From Atopobiaceae bacterium (GTDB taxonomy: Bacteria; Actinomycetota; Coriobacteriia; Coriobacteriales; Atopobiaceae), in contig JAFWIE010000028.1 of the NCBI GenBank assembly GCA_017533825.1, positions 1 through 61,457 of the forward strand: DNA of 61,457 bases. Reading direction: 5' to 3'. Below, in pieces: positions 44,834-53,011 of the stretch (position 1 is its first letter; each line of letters begins with the position of its first letter). The position numbers were made by a program, and so were the translations under genes. The notes under the pieces are model-generated. The model saw nothing but the letters and a program-made list of their open reading frames with translations, had not been told where the DNA came from and did no database searches.

Positions 44834-45280
44834 ATGTTTGGCAGGAAGAAGAAGCGCGCTGCGGCAGAGCAGAGCATTCCGCAGCAGCCCAAACCCGAGG
44901 AAAAACCCACGCCAGCGTATCTGCGCGATGACTATCCATACAAGGCAATCGGTGATCCGCTGACACAGGACCAGATCGATGCGCTCGAGAATGTCGGCAC
45001 TGTGTATGAGATTTGGTGCCCCACGTGTCAGATGGCGATTCGCTCGCAAGGGGCCAACATTCGTGACACGTACGCGCGCCTGATGGGGGGCAGCGGCTGC
45101 ATCGGCTGTGGCAACAAGGAACTCGTGGTGCGGCTGGTGGACATGAGCGCCGCGCCGCAGCCGGCGGCAGAGAAGGTCGCGCCTGCGGAACCCGCGCCTG
45201 CCGACACCGAGTCCGCGCCCGTCGAGTCCGCCAGCCCCGAGCCCGCGCCTGCCGACCCCGAGCCCACCTCCGAGGCATAG
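44834..45280 (+). CDS. Small zinc-ribbon protein with Pro/Ala-rich tail
   Basis: A 148-residue protein. GAGAGG precedes ATG 44834. The N-terminus is basic (FGRKKKRAA). A pair of CxxC motifs, CPTC and CIGC, about 30 residues apart, would form a zinc ribbon, and the tail is a repetitive Glu/Ala/Pro segment (EPAPADTESAPVESASPEPA). No family is recognised. The stop is 2 nt before the epimerase gene, so the two are probably one operon. The short leader region contains two near-copies of a (G)CACCCGACGAAG motif near 44759 and 44790. Confidence 0.65.
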   Translation: MFGRKKKRAAAEQSIPQQPKPEEKPTPAYLRDDYPYKAIGDPLTQDQIDALENVGTVYEIWCPTCQMAIRSQGANIRDTYARLMGGSGCIGCGNKELVVRLVDMSAAPQPAAEKVAPAEPAPADTESAPVESASPEPAPADPEPTSEA

Positions 45281-45282
45281 CC

Positions 45283-46263
45283 ATGGGCTACTCCGACCTC
45301 AAGTTCCCCGAGGGCGCGACCTTCCTCGTGACGGGCGGCGCCGGCTTCATCGGCTCAAACCTGTGCGAGGCGATCCTCGGGCTCGGCCAGGGACAGCGCG
45401 TGCGCTGCCTGGACGACTTCTCCACGGGAAAGCACGCCAACGTGGAGGCGTTCCTCTCCAATCCGCGATTCGAGCTCGTGGTGGGCGACGTCAAGGATCT
45501 CGACTCTTGCATGGCGGCATGCGAGGGCGTCGACTTCGTCATGCACGAGGCAGCGTGGGGCTCGGTACCGCGCTCCATCGAGATGCCGCTCTTCTACTGC
45601 GCCAACAATATCACCGGCACGCTCAACATGCTTGAGGCCGCGCGCCAGTCCGGCGTGCGCCGCTTCGTGTATGCCTCGAGCAGCTCGGTGTACGGAGACG
45701 AGCCGAACCTGCCCAAGACCGAGGGACGCGAGGGGAACCTCCTGAGCCCGTACGCGGTGACGAAGCGCGCCGACGAGGAGTGGGCGAAGCAGTACACGCG
45801 CCACTACGGCCTGCCCACCATCGGCCTGCGCTACTTCAACGTGTTTGGCCGCAGGCAGGACCCCGAGGGTGCCTACGCCGCCGTCATCCCGCGCTGGATC
45901 CGGCTGTTGCTCGCCGGCGAGCGCCCCACCATCAACGGGGACGGCCGCCAGAGCCGCGACTTCACCTATGTGGAGAACGTCGTCGAGGCCAACCTGCGCG
46001 CGTGCCTGGCGCCCGACGAGGCGGCCGGCGAGGCGTTCAACGTGGCGTACGGCGGGCGCGAGTTCCTCATCGACGTGTATGACGGCCTGTGCGCGGCGCT
46101 CGGCATGGACGTGGAGCCCATCTTCGGCCCGCCGCGCGCTGGGGACATCCGTCATTCGAACGCCGACATCAGCAAGGCGCGCGAGCTGCTCGGCTATGAC
46201 CCCGATTGGAGCTTCGAGCGGGGCATCGCGGCCGCGATCGAATGGTACAAGCAGAATCTGTAG
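45283..46263 (+). CDS. NAD-dependent UDP-sugar 4-epimerase (SDR family, WbpP/Gne-like)
   Basis: A 326-residue extended short-chain dehydrogenase. The NAD-binding motif is LVTGGAGFIGSNLCEAIL. The catalytic YxxxK is SPYAVTKR, with SSSVYGDEP before it. ALRYFNVFGRRQDP is like GLRYFNVFGRRQDPEG here, typical of UDP-GlcNAc/GalNAc C4-epimerases of the WbpP group, and DGRQSRDFTYVENVV follows. Length is normal. ATG 45283 has only a weak site but is coupled to the gene before it. It would supply an amino sugar for surface glycans. Confidence 0.85.
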   Translation: MGYSDLKFPEGATFLVTGGAGFIGSNLCEAILGLGQGQRVRCLDDFSTGKHANVEAFLSNPRFELVVGDVKDLDSCMAACEGVDFVMHEAAWGSVPRSIEMPLFYCANNITGTLNMLEAARQSGVRRFVYASSSSVYGDEPNLPKTEGREGNLLSPYAVTKRADEEWAKQYTRHYGLPTIGLRYFNVFGRRQDPEGAYAAVIPRWIRLLLAGERPTINGDGRQSRDFTYVENVVEANLRACLAPDEAAGEAFNVAYGGREFLIDVYDGLCAALGMDVEPIFGPPRAGDIRHSNADISKARELLGYDPDWSFERGIAAAIEWYKQNL

Positions 46264-46633
46264 TCAGGATCTCGCGCAAATCGACAACATCAGGCACGCG
46301 CCGCCCCCTTTGTCATGGTTTTGGGGTGGTGCGCGCTTCTTTATGGGCCAGCGCGCGCCTCTTTGGGGAACGGCGCGCTCCTTTGGGAGTGGCGCGCTCC
46401 TTTTGGGGGACGACGCGGGTCTCATTGGGGAGCGTCGCGGGCCCTTGGGGGGCGTCGTGCGCCCGTTTGGGGGCAACGTGCCCCTCTTTCGGGAGCGGCG
46501 CGCCCCCATTTGCGTGCAAAATGCGCCCTTTCCTGCCGGTGCAGCAGATGCAATGCTTCAAAGCGATATAGCGAAGATACATAAGTGTAGAAAATCGACA
46601 GGGGCAGAGGCCATCAACTGGTGTTTTTTCACA

Positions 46634-46690
46634 TTTGATAACGATTTTCCACAGTGGCTATTTTACCCAGTGCGGAAAATCGTTATCAAA
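46634..46690. repeat. Long hairpin with 20-bp arms
   Basis: TTTGATAACGATTTTCCACA (46634-46653) pairs with TGCGGAAAATCGTTATCAAA (46671-46690), 19 of 20 matches, with a 17-nt loop. The same ACGATTTTCCGCA motif recurs about 45 bp later, so this may be a small repeated element. Confidence 0.7.
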
Positions 46691-46852
46691 ATCGGTAAAA
46701 TCGCAGTTGGCGGGAGAAACCCGCGACGATTTTCCGCAGAAATGCGAATAAGCGATATCCCTGTGCAGGTTACTGCGCTCCTGGATACCGACACAGTAAT
46801 ATCATACAAGCTATCAACACCCCGAATCCGACCGAAATCAGCAATCGAACGG

Positions 46853-47036
46853 GCGCCTGAGGTGTACAGACCGGCGCCTGGGGCGCACGGGCCGGCGCCC
46901 GGGGCGTACAGACCGGCGCCCGGGGCGTACAGACTGGCACCTGGGGCGCACAGACCGGCACCTGGGGCGCACAGACCGGCACCTGGGGCGCACGGGCCGG
47001 CACCTGGGGCGCACGAACCGGCGCCCGGGGCGCATC
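46853..47036. repeat. 21-bp tandem repeat (about nine units)
   Basis: Units such as GCACCTGGGGCGCACAGACCG repeat with a 21-nt period and small variation. The period is a multiple of three, so long spurious frames (APGAYRPAPGAHRP) arise. Such variable-number repeats change length easily between strains. Confidence 0.85.
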
Positions 47037-47184
47037 CAGCGTCCAAGCAGCTCCAAAATGGCGCCCAGACAACCTCGGCCAACCCTCTGAACAAAGACAA
47101 ACTGGGCTAGAATAGACGCACTTTGACGAATCCCCCGAATTCGTCGTATCGAACACAACACAAAACCGCGGCAAGGGAGGGATC

Positions 47185-47676
47185 GTGGCAGAGCAACACC
47201 AATCCAAGCTCTTTCGCGAGAAGAGCCTCGAGTCCATCGAGTCGCCCGAGGCACTTAACGACTACTTGCGTGTCACCTCGCCGGGCGTATGGCTTGTGCT
47301 CGCAGCGATCGTCGTCATATTGGTGGGCACCATCGTATGGGGCGTGTTTGGTCGCATAGAGACCGCGGCCACGCTTGCCGTCCAAGCCGAGAACGACACC
47401 GTGACCTGCTACGTTCCCAAGGACATCATGGAGAAAGTGGTCGAGCGGGGCGCCGTTACCATCGACGGCCAATCCTATAACTTCAAGATGGACAGCAGTG
47501 TCCGCGTGACCGTGGTCGACGACGACACCAACCCTGTCGTCGTCGTTGTCGGCAGCCTCGGGCCGGGCGAAATGGTGATGGAGGCCCCGCTCGACGCGCG
47601 TCTGACCGATGGCGTCTACGAGGGAACCGTGGTCATCGAGAGCCTGCAGCCCATCTCGCTGCTGCTGCAGCAGTAG
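47185..47676 (+). CDS. NHLM-type peptide secretion protein (short HlyD-like)
   Basis: A 163-residue protein from GTG 47185 (AAGGGAGGGATC upstream). The N-terminus KLFREKSLESIESPEALNDY then LRVTSPGVWLVLAAIVVILV is the signature start of NHLM bacteriocin-system secretion proteins (TIGR03794 type). One membrane segment (about residues 34-55) is followed by an external domain of about 100 residues. Full HlyD-like members are longer, with coiled coils; this one lacks them, so it may be a shortened adaptor. It starts the export operon, 3 nt before the C39-peptidase transporter. Confidence 0.8.
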   Translation: MAEQHQSKLFREKSLESIESPEALNDYLRVTSPGVWLVLAAIVVILVGTIVWGVFGRIETAATLAVQAENDTVTCYVPKDIMEKVVERGAVTIDGQSYNFKMDSSVRVTVVDDDTNPVVVVVGSLGPGEMVMEAPLDARLTDGVYEGTVVIESLQPISLLLQQ

Positions 47677-47679
47677 GGG

Positions 47680-49860
47680 GTGCCCATGCCAGGCAAGAAG
47701 GTTCCCAAGCCAGTCGAGAAGGGCGTCGTCCGCGTTCCGGTGGTCATGCAGATGGAGACGCTCGAGTGCGGTGCCGCGTCGCTCACCATGATCATGCACT
47801 ACTATCGCAAGTTCATCCCGCTCGAGCAGGCGCGCGTGGACTGCGGCGTCTCGATGGACGGCGCCAACGCGCGCAACATCATGGTTGCCGCCCGCAGCTA
47901 CGGCATGAAGGCTGATGCCTGGCGCGTCGAGCCCGAAGACCTTCTGGAGGAGGGTCCCTTCCCCTGCATCATCCACTGGGGGTTCAACCACTTCGTGGTG
48001 CTGTGCGGCTTCAAGAGTCGCCACGCCGTCATCAACGATCCAGCGCGCGGCCGCGTCACGGTGGACTGGGAAGAGTTCGACCGCGAGTTCACCGGCGTGT
48101 GCATCACCTTCGAGCCGGATGAGGGCTTCGAGCCGGCAGGCAAGCCCAAGTCGATCATGTCCTACGCCCGCGACCGGCTGCACGGCTCGGGCGTGGCCGT
48201 CGCCTTCGTGGTGCTCACCACCACTATCAGCTCACTCATCGGCGTCATCAGTCCCGTGTTCAGCCGCGTCTTCCTGGACCGCCTCCTCACGGGGCAAAAC
48301 CCCGACTGGCTCGGGCCCTTCATGGCGGCCTTCTGCGTGCTCATCGTCATCAGCATCGCAGTGACATGGATCAGCGCCGTCTATTCGCTGCGCATTCAGG
48401 GCAAACTCGCCTCCTACGGCAGCGCCTCTTACCTATGGAAGGTCCTGCGCCTGCCCATGCAGTTCTTCAACCAACGCCTCTCTGCCGACATCGCCAACCG
48501 ACAGTCCACCAACGCCTCCATCGCCGGCACCATGGTGAACACCTTCGCACCGCTCGCGCTGCAAGCTGCCATGATGGTGTTCTATCTGGTGGTGATGGTG
48601 AGCTACAGTCCGCTGCTCTCAATCATCGGCGTTGGTGCCATCGCGCTCAACATGGGCGTCTCGGCACTGGTCACCTCCAAACGCGTCAACATCACGCGCG
48701 TGCAGCAGCGCGACTCAGCCAAGCTCTCCAGTGCCACCATGAGCGGCATCTCCATGATCGAGACCATCAAGGCAAGCGGCGCCGAGAATGGCTTCTTTGG
48801 CCGGTGGAGCGGGTACCAGGCCAGCGTCAACACCCAGAACGTGCAGTACACGCGCCTGAACGCCTTCCTCGGCAGCCTGCCTTCGGCCATCACGAGCATC
48901 GCCAACATCGTCGTGCTCGGCCTGGGCGTCATGCTCGTCGTGTATGGCCGGTTCAGCATCGGTATGGTGATGGCGTTCCAAGGGTTCCTGAGCTCCTTCA
49001 TGTCGCCCGCGACCTCGCTCATCACGGCTGGCCAGTCCCTGCAAGAGATGACCACCCAAATCGAGCGCGTGGATGACGTGATGAGCTATCGCGAGGACCC
49101 GTGCTTCTCGCCGCGTCCAAAGGCGGACGAGTACGAGAAGCTCACGGGCGCCATCGAGCTCGACCACGTGACCTTTGGTTATTCGCGTCTGGGCAAGCCG
49201 CAGATCGAGGACTTCACGATGCATGTGCAGCCCGGCCAGAAGGTCGCCTTCGTAGGACGCACCGGATGCGGCAAGTCCACCTTGGCCAAACTCATCAGTG
49301 GTCTGTATCAGCCTTGGAGCGGAAGCGTCACCTTCGACGGCATCCCGCTGAGCCAGATTGACCGCAACGTCTTCTGCGGCTCCGTGAGTGTCATCGACCA
49401 AGACATCACGCTCTTCGAAGACACCATCTCGCAGAACATCAAGATGTGGGACGACTCCATCGAGGACTTTGAGGTGATTCTCGCCGCGCGCGACGCGGGC
49501 ATCTACGACGACATCCTCGAACGCGACGGTGCCTTCGAGCACCAGTTGCTCGACGGTGGCCGCGACCTCTCCGGCGGACAGCGCCAGCGCATGGAGATCG
49601 CGCGCGCCCTCGCGCAGGACCCCACCATCTGCATCATGGACGAGGCGACCTCGGCACTCGACGCCCAGACGGAGCACGAAGTGATTCAGTCCATCAACGA
49701 CCGCGGCATCACGTGCATCATCATCGCGCATCGCCTCTCGACCATCCGCGACTGCGACGAGATAATCGTGCTCGACAAGGGCCACATCGTGGAGCGCGGC
49801 ACGCACGACGAGCTGTTTGCACTGGATGGCGTCTACACGAGCCTCGTGAGCAATGAGTAG
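47680..49860 (+). CDS. C39-peptidase ABC transporter (NHLM-type PCAT)
   Basis: A 726-residue bifunctional exporter. The N-terminal C39 peptidase has catalytic Cys in LECGAASLTMIMHYYRKF, His in IHWGFNHFVVLCGF and Asp in VINDPARG. Six membrane segments follow (about residues 165-440). The ATPase has VGRTGCGKSTL, LSGGQRQRMEIARALAQ and ICIMDEATSALD. PCATs cut peptides after a Gly-Gly leader and export the core. The Gly-Gly peptides at 17780 and 24028 are candidate substrates. It is 3 nt after the secretion protein and 11 nt before the second ABC gene. Confidence 0.93.
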   Translation: MPMPGKKVPKPVEKGVVRVPVVMQMETLECGAASLTMIMHYYRKFIPLEQARVDCGVSMDGANARNIMVAARSYGMKADAWRVEPEDLLEEGPFPCIIHWGFNHFVVLCGFKSRHAVINDPARGRVTVDWEEFDREFTGVCITFEPDEGFEPAGKPKSIMSYARDRLHGSGVAVAFVVLTTTISSLIGVISPVFSRVFLDRLLTGQNPDWLGPFMAAFCVLIVISIAVTWISAVYSLRIQGKLASYGSASYLWKVLRLPMQFFNQRLSADIANRQSTNASIAGTMVNTFAPLALQAAMMVFYLVVMVSYSPLLSIIGVGAIALNMGVSALVTSKRVNITRVQQRDSAKLSSATMSGISMIETIKASGAENGFFGRWSGYQASVNTQNVQYTRLNAFLGSLPSAITSIANIVVLGLGVMLVVYGRFSIGMVMAFQGFLSSFMSPATSLITAGQSLQEMTTQIERVDDVMSYREDPCFSPRPKADEYEKLTGAIELDHVTFGYSRLGKPQIEDFTMHVQPGQKVAFVGRTGCGKSTLAKLISGLYQPWSGSVTFDGIPLSQIDRNVFCGSVSVIDQDITLFEDTISQNIKMWDDSIEDFEVILAARDAGIYDDILERDGAFEHQLLDGGRDLSGGQRQRMEIARALAQDPTICIMDEATSALDAQTEHEVIQSINDRGITCIIIAHRLSTIRDCDEIIVLDKGHIVERGTHDELFALDGVYTSLVSNE

Positions 49861-49871
49861 AGGAGGGATTC

Positions 49872-52058
49872 GTGGGCTGGTTTGACGATCAGATCGAGTA
49901 TCGCAAGAAGTACGAACGCGAGCTGCTCAGCGATTCCTTCGAGGAGATTGCGCGCTCGGTGACGGGCCGGCGCATCTCCGGAACGGTGCGCAACGACGCC
50001 GACGTGACCGATGCCGTGAGCCAGCTGCTCAAGCATCTGGGAATTAAGGAGCGCGAGGTGCCCGCGAGCGTCAGCGGCCTGCAGGACCGCTTGGAGTATC
50101 TGCTCGCGCCGACGGGCGTGATGAGCCGCGAGGTCGTGCTCTCCAAGGGGTGGCGCCACGACGCAATGGGCGCCATGATCTGCTCGCTGCGCGAGAGCGG
50201 CACCGTGGTCGCGGTCCTGCCGTCGCACATGGGCGGCTATGAGTACAAGGACCCCGTGTCGGGCAAGCGCGTACGCGTGACAGCTCGCGTCGAGCGGCAG
50301 ATAAGCAACGAGGCGATCTGCTTCTATCGTCCATTGCCCCTGCGCGAGCTCACCATGCGCGACCTCATTCGCTACATGTGGAGCTGCCTCACGGTGCGCG
50401 ACCTGGTGTCGTTCCTCATCGCGGCCGCTGTCATCACGCTGGTGGGTTTGCTCAGCCCCAAGCTCAACTACATCCTCACGGGCACGGTAGTCGACATGGG
50501 GAGCATGCAGCTGCTCAAGGCCGTGGTCTGGTTCATGCTGTTCTTGGCGATAGGCAACGTGTTGCTCTCCATCATCAGATCGCTGCTGCTCGAACGCATC
50601 CGCACCAAGCTGAGCGTCGACGTCGGCGCGGCCACCATGATGCGACTGCTCTCCATGCCGGCATCGTATTTCAAGCAATATTCAGCCGGCGAGCTCAACC
50701 AATACGTCGGGTACATGGACTCGCTCTGCACGACCATCGTGGACTCAGTGTTCTCGACAGCGGTGACGGGGCTCTTCTCGCTCGTGTATCTTACGCAGAT
50801 CTCCTCATACGCCCCCAGCTTGGTGGTGCCGAGTCTTATCGTGACGTTCCTCACCCTGGTGGTGAGCGTGGTCTCGGCGCTGGTGCAGATGCGCATCAAC
50901 GAAGAGAAGATGCGCTACACCGCCAAGGAGAGCGGCCTGGTGTATTCGCTCATCACCGGCATCCAGAAGATTCGCCTCTCTGGTGCCGAGAACCGCGCGT
51001 TCCACAAGTGGTCGCGCCTCTACACGAAGAGCGCGTCGCTCAGCTACAACCCACCCGCCATCATTAGGCTTTCCTCGGTGCTCACGACGGCCATCAGCCT
51101 CGTGGGGACGGCCGTGATGTATTACGTGGCAGTGCGCACTGGCGTGACCGTTGCCGAGTACTACGCGTTCAACTCGGCATACGGCTACATCAGCAGCGCG
51201 TTTACGTCGATCACCTCGATGGCGCTTTCCGCTGCGTCGATCAAGCCCGTCATCAAGCTGCTAAGGCCGCTGCTCGAGGCGCGTCCCGAGGGCACTGACG
51301 CCAAGGAGACCATCACGCAGCTCACGGGCGGCATCGGCATCTCGCACCTCACGTTTGGGTACGACCCCGACGCCAAGCCGATATTCGAGGACTTCAACCT
51401 CACCATCCGGCCACGCCAGTATGTGGCCATCGTCGGCAGGAGCGGCTGCGGCAAGTCGACGCTCGTGCGCCTGCTGCTCGGTTTCGAGAAGCCCCTGCGC
51501 GGCATGATAAGCTACGACCGCAAGGACCTGCAGCGCCTCGACCTGCGTTCATTGCGGCGCCACATCGGCGTGGTGATGCAGGACGGGAAGCTGTTCAGCG
51601 GCTCTATCTTCGAGAACATCACGATCAGCGCGCCGATGCTCAAGCTCGAAGACGCGTGGGAGGCGGCCGAGATCGCCGGCATCGCGGACGACATCCGCGA
51701 GATGCCGATGGGCATGAACACCGTGCTGCAGGAGGGCGGCGGCACGATTTCCGGCGGACAGCGGCAACGCCTGATGATCGCGCGGGCCATCGCGCCCAAG
51801 CCGCGCGTTCTGATCTTTGACGAGGCGACCTCGGCGCTCGACAACATCACGCAACGCCGCGTGAGCGAGGCGCTCGATGCCATGAAGTGCACGCGACTCA
51901 TCATTGCGCACCGTCTCTCGACGATCAAGCATTGCGACCGGATCGTGGTTATCGATGGAGGCCGCATCGCGGAGGACGGCACCTACGAGCAGCTTGTCGA
52001 GAAGAACGGCATCTTCGCGGAGCTCGTGGCGCGACAGCAGCTAAGCAGTGCGCGATGA
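49872..52058 (+). CDS. Second NHLM-type ABC transporter, no active C39 domain
   Basis: A 728-residue protein starting at GTG 49872 after AGGAGGG. The first ~160 residues form an N-terminal domain without the Cys/His/Asp of C39 peptidases. Six membrane segments follow, with LSVDVGAATMMRLLSMPASY near the front. The ATPase has VGRSGCGKSTL, ISGGQRQRLMIARAIAPKPR and VLIFDEATSALD. This fits the TIGR03797-type partner that pairs with a PCAT in NHLM systems. The next gene starts within its stop codon (ATGA overlap). Confidence 0.9.
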   Translation: MGWFDDQIEYRKKYERELLSDSFEEIARSVTGRRISGTVRNDADVTDAVSQLLKHLGIKEREVPASVSGLQDRLEYLLAPTGVMSREVVLSKGWRHDAMGAMICSLRESGTVVAVLPSHMGGYEYKDPVSGKRVRVTARVERQISNEAICFYRPLPLRELTMRDLIRYMWSCLTVRDLVSFLIAAAVITLVGLLSPKLNYILTGTVVDMGSMQLLKAVVWFMLFLAIGNVLLSIIRSLLLERIRTKLSVDVGAATMMRLLSMPASYFKQYSAGELNQYVGYMDSLCTTIVDSVFSTAVTGLFSLVYLTQISSYAPSLVVPSLIVTFLTLVVSVVSALVQMRINEEKMRYTAKESGLVYSLITGIQKIRLSGAENRAFHKWSRLYTKSASLSYNPPAIIRLSSVLTTAISLVGTAVMYYVAVRTGVTVAEYYAFNSAYGYISSAFTSITSMALSAASIKPVIKLLRPLLEARPEGTDAKETITQLTGGIGISHLTFGYDPDAKPIFEDFNLTIRPRQYVAIVGRSGCGKSTLVRLLLGFEKPLRGMISYDRKDLQRLDLRSLRRHIGVVMQDGKLFSGSIFENITISAPMLKLEDAWEAAEIAGIADDIREMPMGMNTVLQEGGGTISGGQRQRLMIARAIAPKPRVLIFDEATSALDNITQRRVSEALDAMKCTRLIIAHRLSTIKHCDRIVVIDGGRIAEDGTYEQLVEKNGIFAELVARQQLSSAR

Positions 52059-52612
52059 GTGGGGAAGTGGCACAGGTCGCGGGTGAGGCTGGTCGGACTG
52101 AGACCGGCCGGGCGGAGGCCGGTCGGGCCGAGGAAGCCGGGCAGGCGAGCGCCGTCGTGCGCACGACCACCACGTTCGAAGAACTGCTCGAGCAAGACGG
52201 CCGGATCATCTACAAGACGAAGGGCTCGAGCATGCGCCCCATGCTGCACGAGAACCGCGACATCGTGGTGATCCTGCGTCCCGAGGAGCGGCTGCACAAG
52301 TACGACGTGGCACTCTATCGGCGCGGCAAGCAGTACGTGCTGCATCGGGTGGTGCGCGTGCTCGACGATGCGTATCTCATCCGGGGGGACAACACCTACG
52401 CGCTCGAGCGGGTGCCCGACGAGGCGGTCATCGGTGTTCTGGGCGGGTTCAGTCGCAAGGGGACGTACCGCGAGGTGAGCGATCGGGCGTATCGCGCGTA
52501 TGTGCGCGTGTGGTGCGTGGCGTATCCCGTGCGCGCGGCGCTGATTCCCGGCGTGCGGTTGGTGCGGCGTGCGGCGCGGCGCCTCGGGCTGCTTGGGCGG
52601 AGTCGCACATAG
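52055..52612 (+). CDS. S24/S26-family signal-peptidase-like protein of the export operon
   Basis: A 185-residue protein starting at ATG 52055 in an ATGA overlap with the transporter. After a Glu/Ala/Arg-rich N-terminus, the catalytic serine lies in KGSSMRPMLHENRDIVVILR, the lysine in HKYDVALYRRGKQYVLHRVV, and GDNTYALE follows. It is homologous along its length to the protein at 9329-9826. It probably removes a second leader part or a membrane-proximal piece from the exported peptide (inference). It ends the operon. Confidence 0.85.
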   Translation: MSGEVAQVAGEAGRTETGRAEAGRAEEAGQASAVVRTTTTFEELLEQDGRIIYKTKGSSMRPMLHENRDIVVILRPEERLHKYDVALYRRGKQYVLHRVVRVLDDAYLIRGDNTYALERVPDEAVIGVLGGFSRKGTYREVSDRAYRAYVRVWCVAYPVRAALIPGVRLVRRAARRLGLLGRSRT

Positions 52613-52744
52613 CACGCAACAATCTATAGCCGAATTTATAATAATAATGTGCCGAACGAGCGATGCGCATCACTAAAGTATGAAACAACGACTAAAGTAA
52701 GAATCATATTATTTGCGGTATACGCTCGAACGGGAGAAATCATC

Positions 52745-53011
52745 ATGGCAGTAGAGTTTATCCAGGAGATTCCGGGCAAGCGAGGCGGCTTTGGGCGCGG
52801 ACGCGTCCCGTACCCCGCCAAGGAGATCGACACCTTCCTGCAGGCCAAGGATCAGCGCTACGCAAAGGTGACCATCGAGGGCAAGACGCCCAAGAACATG
52901 GCACAGTCCTTCCGTCTGTATCTCAAGAAGCACCCTGATGTGGCCGAGAAGGTCGCGGTGCACTTCATCGGCGGCGAGCTGTACTTGGAGCGTCGAGGAG
53001 CCGCGGAGTAG
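52745..53011 (+). CDS. Small conserved-looking hypothetical protein
   Basis: An 88-residue protein, GGGAG shortly before ATG 52745. It is basic, with GKRGGFGRGRVPYPAKEIDT, TPKNMAQSFRLYLKKHPDVA and VAVHFIGGELYLERRG. No family motif is recognised, though the composition suggests a nucleic-acid-binding role. The EamA transporter begins at its stop codon, so they are probably co-transcribed. Confidence 0.65.
   Translation: MAVEFIQEIPGKRGGFGRGRVPYPAKEIDTFLQAKDQRYAKVTIEGKTPKNMAQSFRLYLKKHPDVAEKVAVHFIGGELYLERRGAAE

Larger units (their letters stand above)
46264..47184. other. Long gene-free region rich in low-complexity and repeats
   Basis: About 920 bp separate the epimerase and the export operon. 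The first 250 bp are a low-complexity run of GCGCGC(C/T)CC(T)TTTGGGG-like segments. A strong hairpin and a 21-bp tandem repeat follow (listed separately). Open frames across it simply reflect the repeat periodicity. The promoter of the export operon is expected between about 47040 and 47180, but no confident match is seen. Confidence 0.6.

Noticed and set aside
46853..47036. The tandem repeats as a CRISPR array
   Set aside because: Units are 21 bp and directly adjacent with no variable spacers, and no cas genes are present.
45845..47110. 421-residue plus-strand frame running from the epimerase into the 21-bp repeats
   Set aside because: The first part is a shifted reading of the epimerase and the last part is the translation of tandem repeats with period 21; there is no start site.
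47107..48183. 358-residue minus-strand frame
   Set aside because: It is antisense to the HlyD-like and C39 transporter genes; its His/Asp/Val-rich composition is typical of a shadow.
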